Assembly (NCBI GenBank): GCA_000708835.1
Contig: DF237128.1
Coordinates: 62,001-126,000 of the forward strand
DNA: 64,000 nucleotides
Source: Klebsormidium nitens
Taxonomy: Eukaryota > Streptophyta > Klebsormidiophyceae > Klebsormidiales > Klebsormidiaceae
Direction of reading: 5' to 3'
Part shown: piece after piece, positions 22,737 through 33,607 of the stretch
How the letters are laid out: every line of letters starts with the position of its first letter
Numbering within the stretch: the first letter of the stretch is position 1
The notes under the pieces: model-generated
The model's database searches: none
Seen by the model: the letters and a program-made list of their open reading frames with translations, nothing else
What the model was told of the DNA's origin: nothing
Position numbers and translations under genes: made by a program

Positions 22737-24945
22737 ATGTCGACGTCCCTGTTTGCTCGCGGCGCTGGCGCACTCTTGAAGAAACTTGAAGTTGGAGCGA
22801 GGCAAGAGCTTGGAGTGGTCTATTCTTGCACGTCCAGAAGGGAATTCAGCACAGATGCGCCACCCCAGGAATCAGGCCCAGCACCCGGAGAAATAGGAGA
22901 GGTATCTGGCATTCCTGAGGAGCAGCTGCATAGGAAGGTAAGTTTGGAATGTCTAACACTCACGATTAGACAACAGGTGCGATAGATTGGGGCGTAGTTT
23001 TCCATGGAAAAGCCACAAACTTTATTGTGCAATGGTTGGTATCATGATCTGGCGCTGCTGCCGAGTTTCTTATGAGTCCATATTAGCATTTCTGAAGTTG
23101 ATCGGACTTGTAATGAGATGAAAAAGTAATGAACACCGAGCTTATACAAAGTCTTTTGGGGCACCTTTTTAAGATTCATGTTCCAAATCTGCACAATTTT
23201 TGCTTGCCTCCTGTACTTAAAGAGGAAAGGCTCTGAGTGGGATAGCCATGGTCGATTGCGGGTGGGAGAGATCTCTTGGATGTTGGCTGGAATGCTTATC
23301 TGCATTGATTGTGGACGCCCATGCTGAGTGACCTGTCTTTCAGCTGGTAGGAGTTTACCACCAGGTCCTTGGATAAGAGCATTTCAAGGTTCTCGGTGAT
23401 TGTTGCAGCATTGCGTATGTTGCATGTGCTCTACTTATCAAAAAGCTGCTTGAAGATATATAGGCAGGAGGACTGATAGCATTTGACTTTATTGACTGTC
23501 GTATGGTCCAAGCCATACCTCCTGTTTTTGGTGAGGCTGGTCCATCAATTTATCATATTTACTTAGAGCTGTTCTGGTGAAACCTTCTATAGGATTTGGG
23601 GTTTCCAGTTGGGAACGTGCATTGAAGATAAATTCGAAATTCTAACTTTGAGAGCTATGCATCGCACCTTTTCTGATCCCTTTTTCTTTCACAGCAGAGG
23701 CAAAGATGCCCAGCCAGCAAGCAAAGATTTCGGCAATGCTGGACACTGCACAGAGGGGGCACTGTTGAAGAGCCTCATTTTCCAAAGGTTTAGGACCAAC
23801 GGCAGCCTTCTTCCTCGTGCAGGTCCTTATCTACTCTCCTGCGCGAACCGCCTCTCAGCAAGGTCTGTCAAAGGTCGGAAGATGGAAGATTGGATTTGAC
23901 AGCACGTCAAAGTAAGTCTAGTTCAAAGCCTGCTTCAGCATCAGTCGTTGGAGGACGGCTGCAGCGAGATGGATGCAAAGTTTCGAGGGTCATCTCTTGC
24001 TTATTGTGAGCAGGGGTTTGTCCGCGGTGAACTTCTGGCCGGTCTTTACAAACCATGGCATCCGAAAGTAGCAAGGCCAAGAATATGAATCGTCTTTTCC
24101 CCTCCAGAACCGAAGTTCAAGATCCTCCAACGCTCTTTGACCAGAGAGCAGGCGAAATCTGGGGAAAGCAAGAATTGCTTAGGTCTCTAAATGGATCGAC
24201 TTTCCTGCGTCCCTGGCGGAGTTGCTGATTGATCTGAGCCTGTATTCCCACCAAGTCGTAACCTTTGGTGTTTTTCTCAGATGGGAGAATCCGCTGATGG
24301 GCTGGACATCAACGGGAGACCCATATGCCAATGTGGGGGACGCAGGGCTCGTCTTTGAGAGCAGAGAGGCCGCCATAGCCTTTGCTACGAAGCATGGATG
24401 GCAGTACTCAGTGAGCAGCACCCTTAGCTTGCAGCGATTGCTGTACCTTTGTGTCGCAGTTCTCTTGCATTTCCTGATGTTCTCCAGGATCGAGTACGAA
24501 TCGTCCAATCCTTGCAAGCTGAATAAGAAAAGTGTGTCAGACAGCTACGGGTTGAGTACAAGGAGAAACCTTTCTCGTATGCGAAGGCAAATTTGATCGA
24601 CATAGTATTTCGTCCAAAACTGCAGGTGAAGGAGCCACATCGAGCAGTAAAGAAGGTCAGTCATCATGGTTGTTCTGATATCACTCTCTGCTGTAGTTGG
24701 TCTTGACACTCCGACTCAATCGTGCTCATGCTTCAGTACATACTTGCTCTCGACTGTGCAACCTCACTGTTTTTCGAAGTACTCCTTGCCCATACAGGGA
24801 TCATAAGTAAACGATGTCAGAAGTGGGCCTGTTTCAAAGCAAGTTCTAATCACATCATCTTCTTTCCATTCGTGCTCAGGTTAAAACATATGCTGACAAC
24901 TTCAAGTGGAAGGGACCTGTTCCTGCAAGCGAGAGTGCTTCATGA
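22737..24945 (+). CDS. NDUFS4: NADH:ubiquinone oxidoreductase subunit NDUFS4 (18 kDa), mitochondrial
   Basis: Five exons (22737-22937, 23823-23911, 24281-24410, 24626-24655, 24880-24945) join in phase to 171 residues, normal for the family. The first exon starts with a basic, Ser/Leu-rich presequence ([16 protein letters not shown]), then [16 protein letters not shown]. The mature part contains [56 protein letters not shown] and [12 protein letters not shown]. These are the family's conserved blocks in the right order. NDUFS4 is an accessory subunit of the matrix arm of respiratory complex I and stabilises the NADH-oxidising module; the Arabidopsis homologue is FRO1. Exon 4 is only 30 bases but is needed to complete the conserved C-terminal sequence. 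Everything expected of an active gene is present. Confidence 0.96.
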
Positions 24946-25382
24946 CCGAAGAGTAAGACAGGTTCGACTCTATTTGGCATCTGACATTTGGCAGTTACTT
25001 TTCAGCGTTCCAAAAACAGCACCATTTTAGCGTTGCTATATGAAGGTGAAGGACAACATTTATTCCAGTGCCACGTCTCCGTGAAGCCGATTTGACTGCT
25101 AGCATTTGCAAGCGCGGACATCTGCCGCTGCAGGGAAGCTATCGGATGTGGTGTACAACCACCGCAGGTCGTATTGTCTGTGGCTCAGTTCCATCGTTGG
25201 AGTCTACAGCCGACATAAGGTTGCATCTGTCCTCTGATTTTCACACTCGAAGGACCGACTACCGCTCTGGGGCCAATCGATGATCACAAATATCCATCCT
25301 GCAGCCGCCGCCGGCTGCCGATTGGCGTGCACACATGCATGTTTTTGTATGAATGCTGTGGCCCCTTCCAGCCGCGCACTCA

Positions 25383-25893
25383 ATGACGCGTCATGAAATT
25401 TCACGAATTTTTTGATTTAGCTAGCAAGCCAGTGAGTCTCGTGCCGTATAGCCTAGTGGCTTGGATAGCTGGGCCTCAATCATTATGTCAACGTACATTG
25501 GAATGCGCATATGTTAACCGCGGGCGGCGTAAGTATAAGATAGGCGTGCTATACAGCAATAATTGGCGGCATGCACCATGCATGTATGCGGTACAGTTGA
25601 TCCGATTAGCTGCTTGTCCAGATGCATTTAGCACAAGCTACCTATGGTGGGTGTCGGCGGTCTCGATCGCGCGACGGTACCGTCACCAAATTGACTCACC
25701 GGTGTTACGCGTCGCGACATTTCATGTACACGGTACTGACGACCGTACTGGGCCGTACTTTAGAATCCGGTCCGAGTTCATGAATTGGAAATTGTCTGAC
25801 ATGTCGACGAACGGTAAACTCCCGGTAAACTCCGGTATATTCGGCGGTACAGTACCGCGCAAGTCTGCGCGTCCGCAAATTTGAAATTTCATG
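25383..25893. repeat. Nested inverted repeats
   Basis: A 12-bp perfect palindrome ATGACGCGTCAT (25383-25394) overlaps CATGAAATTTCA (25392-25403), which recurs as its reverse complement at 25882-25893. The right arm falls inside the MITE-like element, so the two structures overlap and may reflect nested insertions. Confidence 0.5.
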
Positions 25894-26401
25894 GTGTTTG
25901 TCGGAAGTTCCGACTCGAACCACCTGAGGGTACCGCGGTACTTAACTTGAAAGAGGAGTGCAGGAAGTTGAAAGAAGAGTGTAGGAAAAGGCGCATTTCA
26001 AGAGCAAGCAATGCCGGCCGACTTTGAGGCTTGTATGGTGCTTATTCCGATTTGTCCTCGACATTTCCTTATGTTGGGTCTTCAAACAAACCCTCAAGGT
26101 GCTCTCCCAACATTTTTCTTTGCTTGTCAGAGCTTTCTATGGGCTGCATAAGGCTCTTCTTTGTGTGCCAGTTTGATGCTCACACACAAGTGTAAAACAT
26201 AACACTGTCTTTCACTCCTGTAACACTGACTTACGGCCGAGCAATATTGTCTGAGTACTTGTACCGCCCGAGTAACAGAAACCTGAGTTGCCGTGACGTG
26301 AACCGCCGGTATCACTGACGGAATTCGATACGCGGTATTACAATTTTGTGGCGGTCGGAGTCAAAATTGACTCGGCCGGTACCCACCATAGGTATCTTGT
26401 G
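25632..26401. mobile_element. MITE-like element with 21-bp terminal inverted repeats
   Basis: The left end (25632-25652) and right end (26381-26401) are inverted copies that match at 20 of 21 positions; their identical core is TACCTATGGTGGGT and the outermost bases are CACAAG...CTTGTG. The 770-bp interior is rich in GGTAC, CCGGTA and similar palindromes and has no transposase frame. CAC...GTG termini recall CACTA-type elements, but no clear target-site duplication flanks it. Non-autonomous DNA transposon is an inference. Confidence 0.55.
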
Positions 26402-26747
26402 AGTTACAGTCACCATGCTAGTTAACTATAATTATATCATACATACATGCCACATGATAGAATTTAGTTCATGTCTTGCACTCAGTGCACGCTCGTTCGC
26501 GCAGGCGGTTCTAATCAAATCTACTGATTGTCATTCTAGCTAGCCGATTGTCAATAACTTAGCGTCAATAACTTAGCGCCGCTGCCAGTCCATATAGTTG
26601 TCGGCAAAGTTGATTAGGTATCCTGGCATTGCGTTGGACCCAGTGACAGGTGAGGTCTGCACCGTCAAGCATTGTATCGAATTGCCATTTAAGGTTGTCG
26701 CAGATTTCATGACAACTGTTGTGCTTAGGTGGCCGAACGGAGCCAAC

Positions 26748-29700
26748 TTAAGCCATTGTTTGCAACGAGTAACTTCGTTCCGCACCCAAGCCTAGCGCAA
26801 GGTCTCTTATCAACCCCGAGATGAGCGGTTTCTCTGACGAGACCTGATCCGGCAGGGGAGGTACGCACTTTGGTTGATGCTCTGGCTTCGTCCCCAACGT
26901 GATGTGGGACTCCAAGCTTGCTCGGCAGAAAATAAACCTGCTCACAAGACGTTAAGTTGATCAGGATCAACTGAGGCAACAACAGCTTCAGGCAAGTGCC
27001 AGCTTGAGAAAGTATGCCAATCAAGACAAGCATCTCTCATAAGCGCTCTGAAAGCAGAAGCTTAGCTCTCACGAGTATGCAATGCCTTTGAAACCAGTAC
27101 GGTACCATACGCAGTGTGTAACGCAGTTGAAAATGCAGATCAGCACACAGAATAAGATGGGCAGCGGATGCAGTACACAAGCGACAGACGTCAGGGTCAG
27201 TGTCTGGAGTGGCGTTCGAGGTTGTGAGTGTCCCGCCCAAATTGAGCCGGAACCAGCCGTGACAATAATTGGGCAAAACCCAGATTGGGTAAGTCACCCA
27301 AAGGACTGCGGAAGACGAAAACCCGAAATGTGTTGCGCCCTGGGAGGCCAAGCGCACTCCGAGTTGCCTGAAGCGACGACAAAGGCACGACAGGAAGGCC
27401 GCTCGCAACGGCCGACACTCCAGCGCAATGCTTAAGGTGTGCAGTATGCCACCCGTGCGAGCGCTCACCTGAGCGTGAACTTGCGCAGGAAGGGATCCCC
27501 CAGTAGCCGCTGCCAACTGGGGTCCAACGACGGGCAGCTCGTGAGGGCCTCCCCCCACCGCACCAGCCCGGCGCCCAATGCGGCCTCCATCGCGTCCTGC
27601 ACCGCCTGCACGCACGCCGGGGCGGGGCTCAGCCACCGGCATGCTTATTACCATGGGCCTAAAGTATCCGAGTCGCTTTCGTGAATTGCAATTGCACAAG
27701 AAAAAGTCAAGCAGAGAGCGACGTTCCTCATGGAACGACTAAGCGTCGTGATAAGCAGAACAGCAACCAGATGGCCCGCTTCTCCATGCTGTTATGGACG
27801 AACGCACGACTCATCCGCCCGCCTCTTTGCAGGAGCCTGGCAGGCGCGAACGTTACCACGGGAAGCGAGCAGCCGCTTACCGGGCTCAACGGCAAGGGGA
27901 CCCCGTGAAGGCGGCAGAAGGCCAGCAGGGGGGCCGTCAGGAAGAGCGTAAACAGGCTGCCCGCGTTACCCCCCTGGGACGTGGAGGCGGGGCCGCCGGA
28001 AGATCCTCGGCGCGGGTCGGCTTCCGAGGGGGGTGGGCAGCGGGGGGAGAGCAACATCACGGCCGGCTCCAGCACCTCCTCCCCGCTCAACGACTGCACA
28101 CGCAGGAGCACGCGCGGACGTGAGAAATATGTGCGTTTCAACGACTCGAGCTGAACTCTAGCCGAGTGACGAAGGTAATGTTGCGAGGTCGGAGGGAATC
28201 TTCCTGGAGCGGTCCAGGATGAATGCAGAGGCAACTTCGAGAGCCCCACTAGTGTCTCGGCGACAAGCGAGCCGGATTGAATGAACCAGAGTCGGCCTTT
28301 TTTCAACTTTGGCTACGACCGAGCCTCCATTATAATGGATCCGAGCAGGCAAACGTCGAAGCAGCTTTGGACGGCGTTGGCACCTGGAAGGCGGCGCTGG
28401 TGTCGCTGTCAACGATGAGGAAGAGCGGCCGGCGCGTGAAGGGCAGTAGATCCGATGGGTAGAAGAAACCGTCACCTGCGGGCGAGCACAGCAGAAGAAC
28501 GAATTGAAAGATTCAGGGTGTATCTGGAGTTGTAGGGATCGGGTAAAAAGTTTTGGGCCTGTCAATGTATAGGAAAGAGATTCTTGATGAAACTCACAGG
28601 GCCGCTTCAACTAGTTTCACGTCCCTCCCTTACACGGGTGGATTCAGGGGCAAGGAAATTCGAAATGCCAGACAGATATGCTGTTCAGCAGATGACGGAC
28701 TTCTGAGCCAAAGGCAGCAGAAGAGGCCCTCTGGGCTAGGAGGAAAAAGCTGGGTGCTTCTGTCGCGATAAGCAAGAAAGCACCCGACCTCCTTGAAGAA
28801 GCACAGAACCATTATTCTCGCCCCGCCACACATGCGGTCCGTGCCAATCAGTGCCTGATTCTCACCCGCGCTCTTGCCACTCCCCCCTCTGCTCTCCCGC
28901 GCAATCTCCCCCTTGCGCGCACTCCCCTCCCGGCCCAGCCCCAGCCCGGGCCCCGCGCTCAGCTCCTTTTTCGCCCCGAGCCACAGCCCCTCCCCCCGCT
29001 GGGGCGCTATACTGCCGCTCACGCTGCCCGGGCTAGACCCCGGGCTCACGCCCGAGTCGGCCGAACTAGGCCGGGGCACGGAGAACCCTTCGAACGGTAT
29101 GGGCTCTGACTGGCCGCCGGGAGCAGTACTTGATACCTCCACACTCCCGCGGGAGTTGTCCCCGTTCGACGGCTGCCCCGGAGAAGGCGTTCCGAGGGCC
29201 ACACGTGCGAGGCCGCTTTCTAAGCCGGCGGTACCCGCCGCTGGCGCCTGCTGGCCCGGCCTCTCGGCGCTCGTTTCAGGGGGGTCGTGGTCGTTTACGG
29301 TGCTGTCCTCCGGGATGGGGGGGGGAGTCTGGGGGCGCTGAGACATGGAGGGCTGCGGGGGAGCCGGGCTGCCTGTGGCACAAGGAACGAGAAACAAGTT
29401 TGAAGGAGTCAGCGGAGCAGCGCAGCCCATCGAAATGCAAACAGCGGGGCAGACGAAGTGCATCCACGCATGGCGGCACTTCCTTAGGGAAGATGGTCAG
29501 AGGTCGCGTTCTCACCTGCCGCTGATAGGTAGACCAGAACGGCAGAGTCCGGGGGCAGCTCCTCCACTGCGGTGGCGAGAGTCTGTACGGAGGACGCGAC
29601 CAATCAGTGAAGAGCTGGGACAATGTGTTGGAGCCGAACTCTGATTCCGCTGCCATTCAAGTGCGATAATTATGGTTCCGGGTTATACCCACCCATCGGC

Positions 29701-32646
29701 CTGGATGTGTCTGGCACGCATCAGACAGAACGCTTGGGTGGAGCAGTGAGCGTTTCAACAGTGGCCCCCCAAATCTGCCCGGAAACCATGCAAGCAACCG
29801 CCCCCGCCCTCCCACAGCAAACTGGTCTCACCAGCAGCAGCTGCGGAACTGTCGGCCGGAAAAGCAGGTACTTGTGGGGATTGGGGGGCAGGCTCGGGTC
29901 AATCACGTTCTCCGCCACCCCCCCGGGCCGGTTGTTTTCTCGACGCTCGGGGCCCCCCTCCTGGGGGCCCGCCCCACTGCCGCTGGCGCCGACAGTGTCC
30001 GAACCCTGAGCGGGTTTTCGCAATTTGAGGAACTGGCCGCTGGGCTCCCACTCGACGGCTTGCAGCATGCGGAAGGTGTCCAGCGTCAGCTCGCTGAACT
30101 TGACCTGCAGCCACGGGACAAGCGGGACGGTGAGCATCCCGTACCCCCGGATGGAAGAAGGGCGACATCCAAGATCCAGACACGGTCCCCGACTGAGCGG
30201 CCAGGGCCGATACGTCCAAGACACGACAGGAATGACGGACTCGGTTATCTGTTCCTATAGCTTTTCCACAGATGTAGCCCACTTCCGACACTTATTGAGA
30301 AGACTAAAACGACAGAAGAGAGATGCAACCCGAGCATCGCGCCCACGGCCACGCACCTCGTTATGGTGGTAGCTCGTGAGTATGGCCTCGCGCAGCTTGA
30401 GCAGCTTGGGCCCCCCCGGCTTGCCGTACGGGCCGACGACGGTGGGGAGGGCCATCGGGTGGGGGTCGAACAGCAGGCTGTACCGCACTGGGCGCGCATC
30501 GTCAAACATCGCGTCTGCGGCGACGAAGCGCACGACCTCCTTGGCCACCACCTTCCAGTCGCGCGTGTTGGGCACCTAGGGGGAGGGGACAGAGAGGCTG
30601 GTGAAGGGGAGGGCAGCGGAGGGGGGAGCAGGGCGGTGATATGAGCGAAGATCAAGATTGAAACCATGGACGGAGTAAAGCGAGACAGAAACCGTAAGGG
30701 GCGCTCAGCGACCTTGGTTCATACTTACAAACCCCTTAAAGGAACCACCACGATGCAGCTACTCGCCTGTCTACAGAAGGCAATGAGTATTTTCCGGGCA
30801 AGTACTAGAAAGAGCAAGAGATTTATACTGTGCATGAACCAAGGAAAGGGCAAGCACTGTCAAAAAGACAGTCAGATAGACATCAAAGCTCTTTTGTTTC
30901 ATTCACGCGCTGACCTGGAAGTTGCGCGCATAGTCGTCCACCAGTGTCCTGAGCTGGCGCACGAGGCGGCGCACTGTGTCGCGGCGGTTCATGAGCAGGC
31001 ACACTACAATGAAGCGCACGCCGTAGCGCAGCTGCTTGTTGGCCACCGCCACATCTTTGACAGCTTCCTGGAACAGCAGCAGACACGAGGTCAGGAGAGA
31101 GGCTAGGGGCCCTTAAGGGGGGGGTAAGCAAAGAAGGTGGAGGGGTCAGAGGGGATCAACCAGCTTCAACGATCCTACAAGATAAGACAACAGAATGAAA
31201 CGGAAGAGGAACAAGGATGCGACCTTGCAATCGTATGCTTTTCCTACTTGAGCGAGCAGTGCCCACAAGCAGGTTTCCAGCATTGCTAGTCTGAGTACTG
31301 ATGGCCACTGCCAGAAGGAGTATCTGCAGGGCCAACCAATCGGGGCAAGCAAAGTCAGAGATTCAAGTTAGGAGAAGTTACGAGCGGGTGCAATGAGATC
31401 AACATGGGAAAAGGAGTCCGAAAAGCCTCAACGAACGCTCCTTCACTTCAGCGGGTCTCTAAGCTTGTATGCAAAAGGCTGCCCCAAGTATCTAGCTATG
31501 CATCAAGTGTGGTCTCAAACGCCGATTGATTTGGAAGCTGAAGCAGAGACTCTCGTTGTGAATATGCCTGCACAAAAGCCGCAGAAGCTGCTCTGAAGCC
31601 TGTCCTCTGGTTCGCATTGAGGTAGTCTTTTGCTTACTTTGAAGTACTCCCTGCTTGCGATGGCCTCGTAGAAGACGTACGAGTCGTACAGGAAGGGGAA
31701 CTGCCCCGTCCGGATGTAATTATGATAGTACAGCTGGCTGATGCGGCTCGCAATCTGCATGTAAGAGACACAGGCATCGAAAGCAGGGCCTTCTGGTGTA
31801 CTTGCATCAGGTCGCTTGCCGTTCTGAATGAAGACCCGGTCTGCGAGCTCCTTCAGATGTGGCAGCATTGCCTGGAACGCTCAACAATGCTGACAACATA
31901 CTTGCTGGGGGATATGAAAGTGGAAAGTGGACCGAAAGGCTAGAGGTTGTACTTAAGAGATCAGCATTGCCCTGAGGGTGGCTTACTTTGAGTTCTGTTT
32001 GCAAGTGTCATGCTCAAGATGCAAAAGGTGCGACGAGCATCCAAACAAGTAGCCATGCATTTCTGTGTCTTCCGGAAATTTGACACATACAAAGCCTCAT
32101 ATTGCCCGTTTGGCACACTTGGAACTAACACTGTGCTGATGGGGCATTTCTCAAACTGTGATTGAGACAAGCTGAGCAAACCTGAGATGACCCCACTGGT
32201 TTGACGTTATCAAGTGGAGGCACACCTACATTACTTGGGTTGCTTCGATGCATAATTAGGGGACTCGCCAGCCTGTGATTCACCACATTGTATGCCTGAC
32301 TCGGTGCAAACAGTGGCAGCATGATGTGACAAGCCGCCTGAATGGGCTCACTGCATCTCACCTCCCCAATCTCCCACCTCTTGAGCCCCGTCTCGACCAG
32401 CTTCTGGCGGTTCTCCTGCTGAAACTTCCACAGCCGGGAGTAGAGCGCAAACGCCTTCTGGAAGTAGTGATCGAAGCGATCACGTCCGTAGGGGGGCAGG
32501 TCCTTAAGCCGTGCAAACTTCTGGTATGCCTTGTCAACCAGAACGCGGTACTCCTCGCTGATGCTCGGAGCAGCGGGGGCCCGTGGCCGCTCTGCCGCAG
32601 GCCCCGCAGGCCCCGCAGGCGAAGGATTCTGTGGGAGAGCCGCCAT
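26748..32646 (-). CDS. SCAI-like protein (DUF3550/UPF0682)
   Basis: Eleven minus-strand exons join in phase to 750 residues: 32646-32362, 31754-31638, 31067-30915, 30575-30357, 30104-29832, 29582-29516, 29372-28866, 28475-28384, 28093-27881, 27605-27469 and 26937-26748. Conserved blocks appear in family order: QLYYHNYIRTGQFPFLYDSY, EAIASREYF, KQLRYGVRFIVVCLLMNRR, VVRFVAADAMF, SYHHNEVKFSELTLDTFRML, YPSDLLPFTRRPLFLIVDSD, GNAGSLFTLFLTAPLLAFC, LLGDPFLRKFTLRFIFCRA. Human SCAI is a nuclear cofactor that restrains MRTF/SRF transcription and acts in double-strand-break repair; plant members are uncharacterised, so a chromatin or repair role is inference. Oddities are a Pro/Ala-rich N-terminus and a 507-base exon 7 that is almost entirely low-complexity Ser/Gly/Pro, inserted within an otherwise conserved region. 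Confidence 0.9.
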
Positions 32647-33607
32647 CCTTGAACCAGAGCAGAGGGAAATCCCTCAAGGGCGTGCGCTAGAAGCGCTGAG
32701 GGCTACCGCTGAGCGATCTTTGCAGCATTGCTCATTAGATGCAGTATTCCGTTAGCAATTGCATGGTTGATCTCAGCAGGTGTGATTAAAATGCAACCTG
32801 AAATAGCTCAAGGATGTCCCCAGATCGATCTAGCTGACCATCTGCTCCGCGCTCGAACAGCATGCAGCGCCCCTGTCTTGCTCATGCGCCCTCCCTTCGC
32901 TCTCTTGAGCAGCAAAACGTGAAGGGCATATATGACTCCCTTTTCTGTCGTGGTGAGTCGAGAACATACTAATTTATGCGCAATGGAAATTATCCAATCT
33001 CATAGAACGAAACGTTCAGTCTGGAGTCTGGACCCGGCTTCTTGATTCTTGGATGGACGGAGGCATAAAAGTGGTCGTATAGAGTGTGACCACTACTCGC
33101 TTATACGACAGAGTATTAAACTAGAGTGGAAATACGAGACCATATTCTGCCACTGGCTAGATTCTGAATCAGACTGATCATGGTGCACATGGCATTGTGC
33201 GAATTCAATGAGCTGGCAGCAAGCATAATTGGCAGAGGTGGGAAGAGACTGCGCAATTGATAAGGTTCAGAACCCTCCAATTGGGGAAGCAGCTCGATGT
33301 TTGAGCAGCGTGCCAGGCAAAGTGAGCGCACCTGAAAGCCAGGCAAAGTGAGCGCACCTGAAAAGCGTCTTGTCGTCCGGCTCGGTATATTGGTCCTCTC
33401 GTCCTCCAATAGGAGTGTCTTCCATTTTAGAAGACTGCATCACCTTCCGTGCCTTTTAGCCGTCTTAATTGTCCAGCGAGGAGACATTGCTTGCACTCTT
33501 CGCCAACGCACATGAAGCCCCTGGTGGGCCGCTGACTGTGACCAATCACTCGCTCAATCAGAAAGCTTGGAGGACCAAGTTTTGAGCCCGCCGCATGGGC
33601 TCTGGCC
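32647..33607. promoter_or_regulatory. Divergent spacer between SCAI-like and U11/U12-31K genes
   Basis: The two flanking genes start head to head 961 bp apart, so both promoters lie here. No TATA box can be assigned with confidence. A 26-bp tandem duplication sits in the half nearer the U11/U12-31K gene. Confidence 0.4.
33312..33363. repeat. Perfect 26-bp tandem duplication in a divergent promoter
   Basis: A 26-base unit containing GGCAAAGTGAGCGCACCTGA is present twice head to tail (33312-33337 and 33338-33363), about 245 bp upstream of the plus-strand start codon. Perfect identity suggests a recent duplication. Confidence 0.9.

Larger units (their letters stand above)
24946..26747. other. 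Spacer carrying inverted-repeat, MITE-like DNA
   Basis: No gene is supported. Most of the right half is a GGTAC-rich element bounded by 21-bp inverted repeats, listed separately. A smaller nested inverted-repeat structure begins at the palindrome near 25383. Confidence 0.5.

Noticed and set aside
28874-29341. 155-residue plus-strand frame
   Set aside because: It is antisense to the low-complexity exon 7 of the SCAI-like gene, whose conserved neighbours fix the minus strand.
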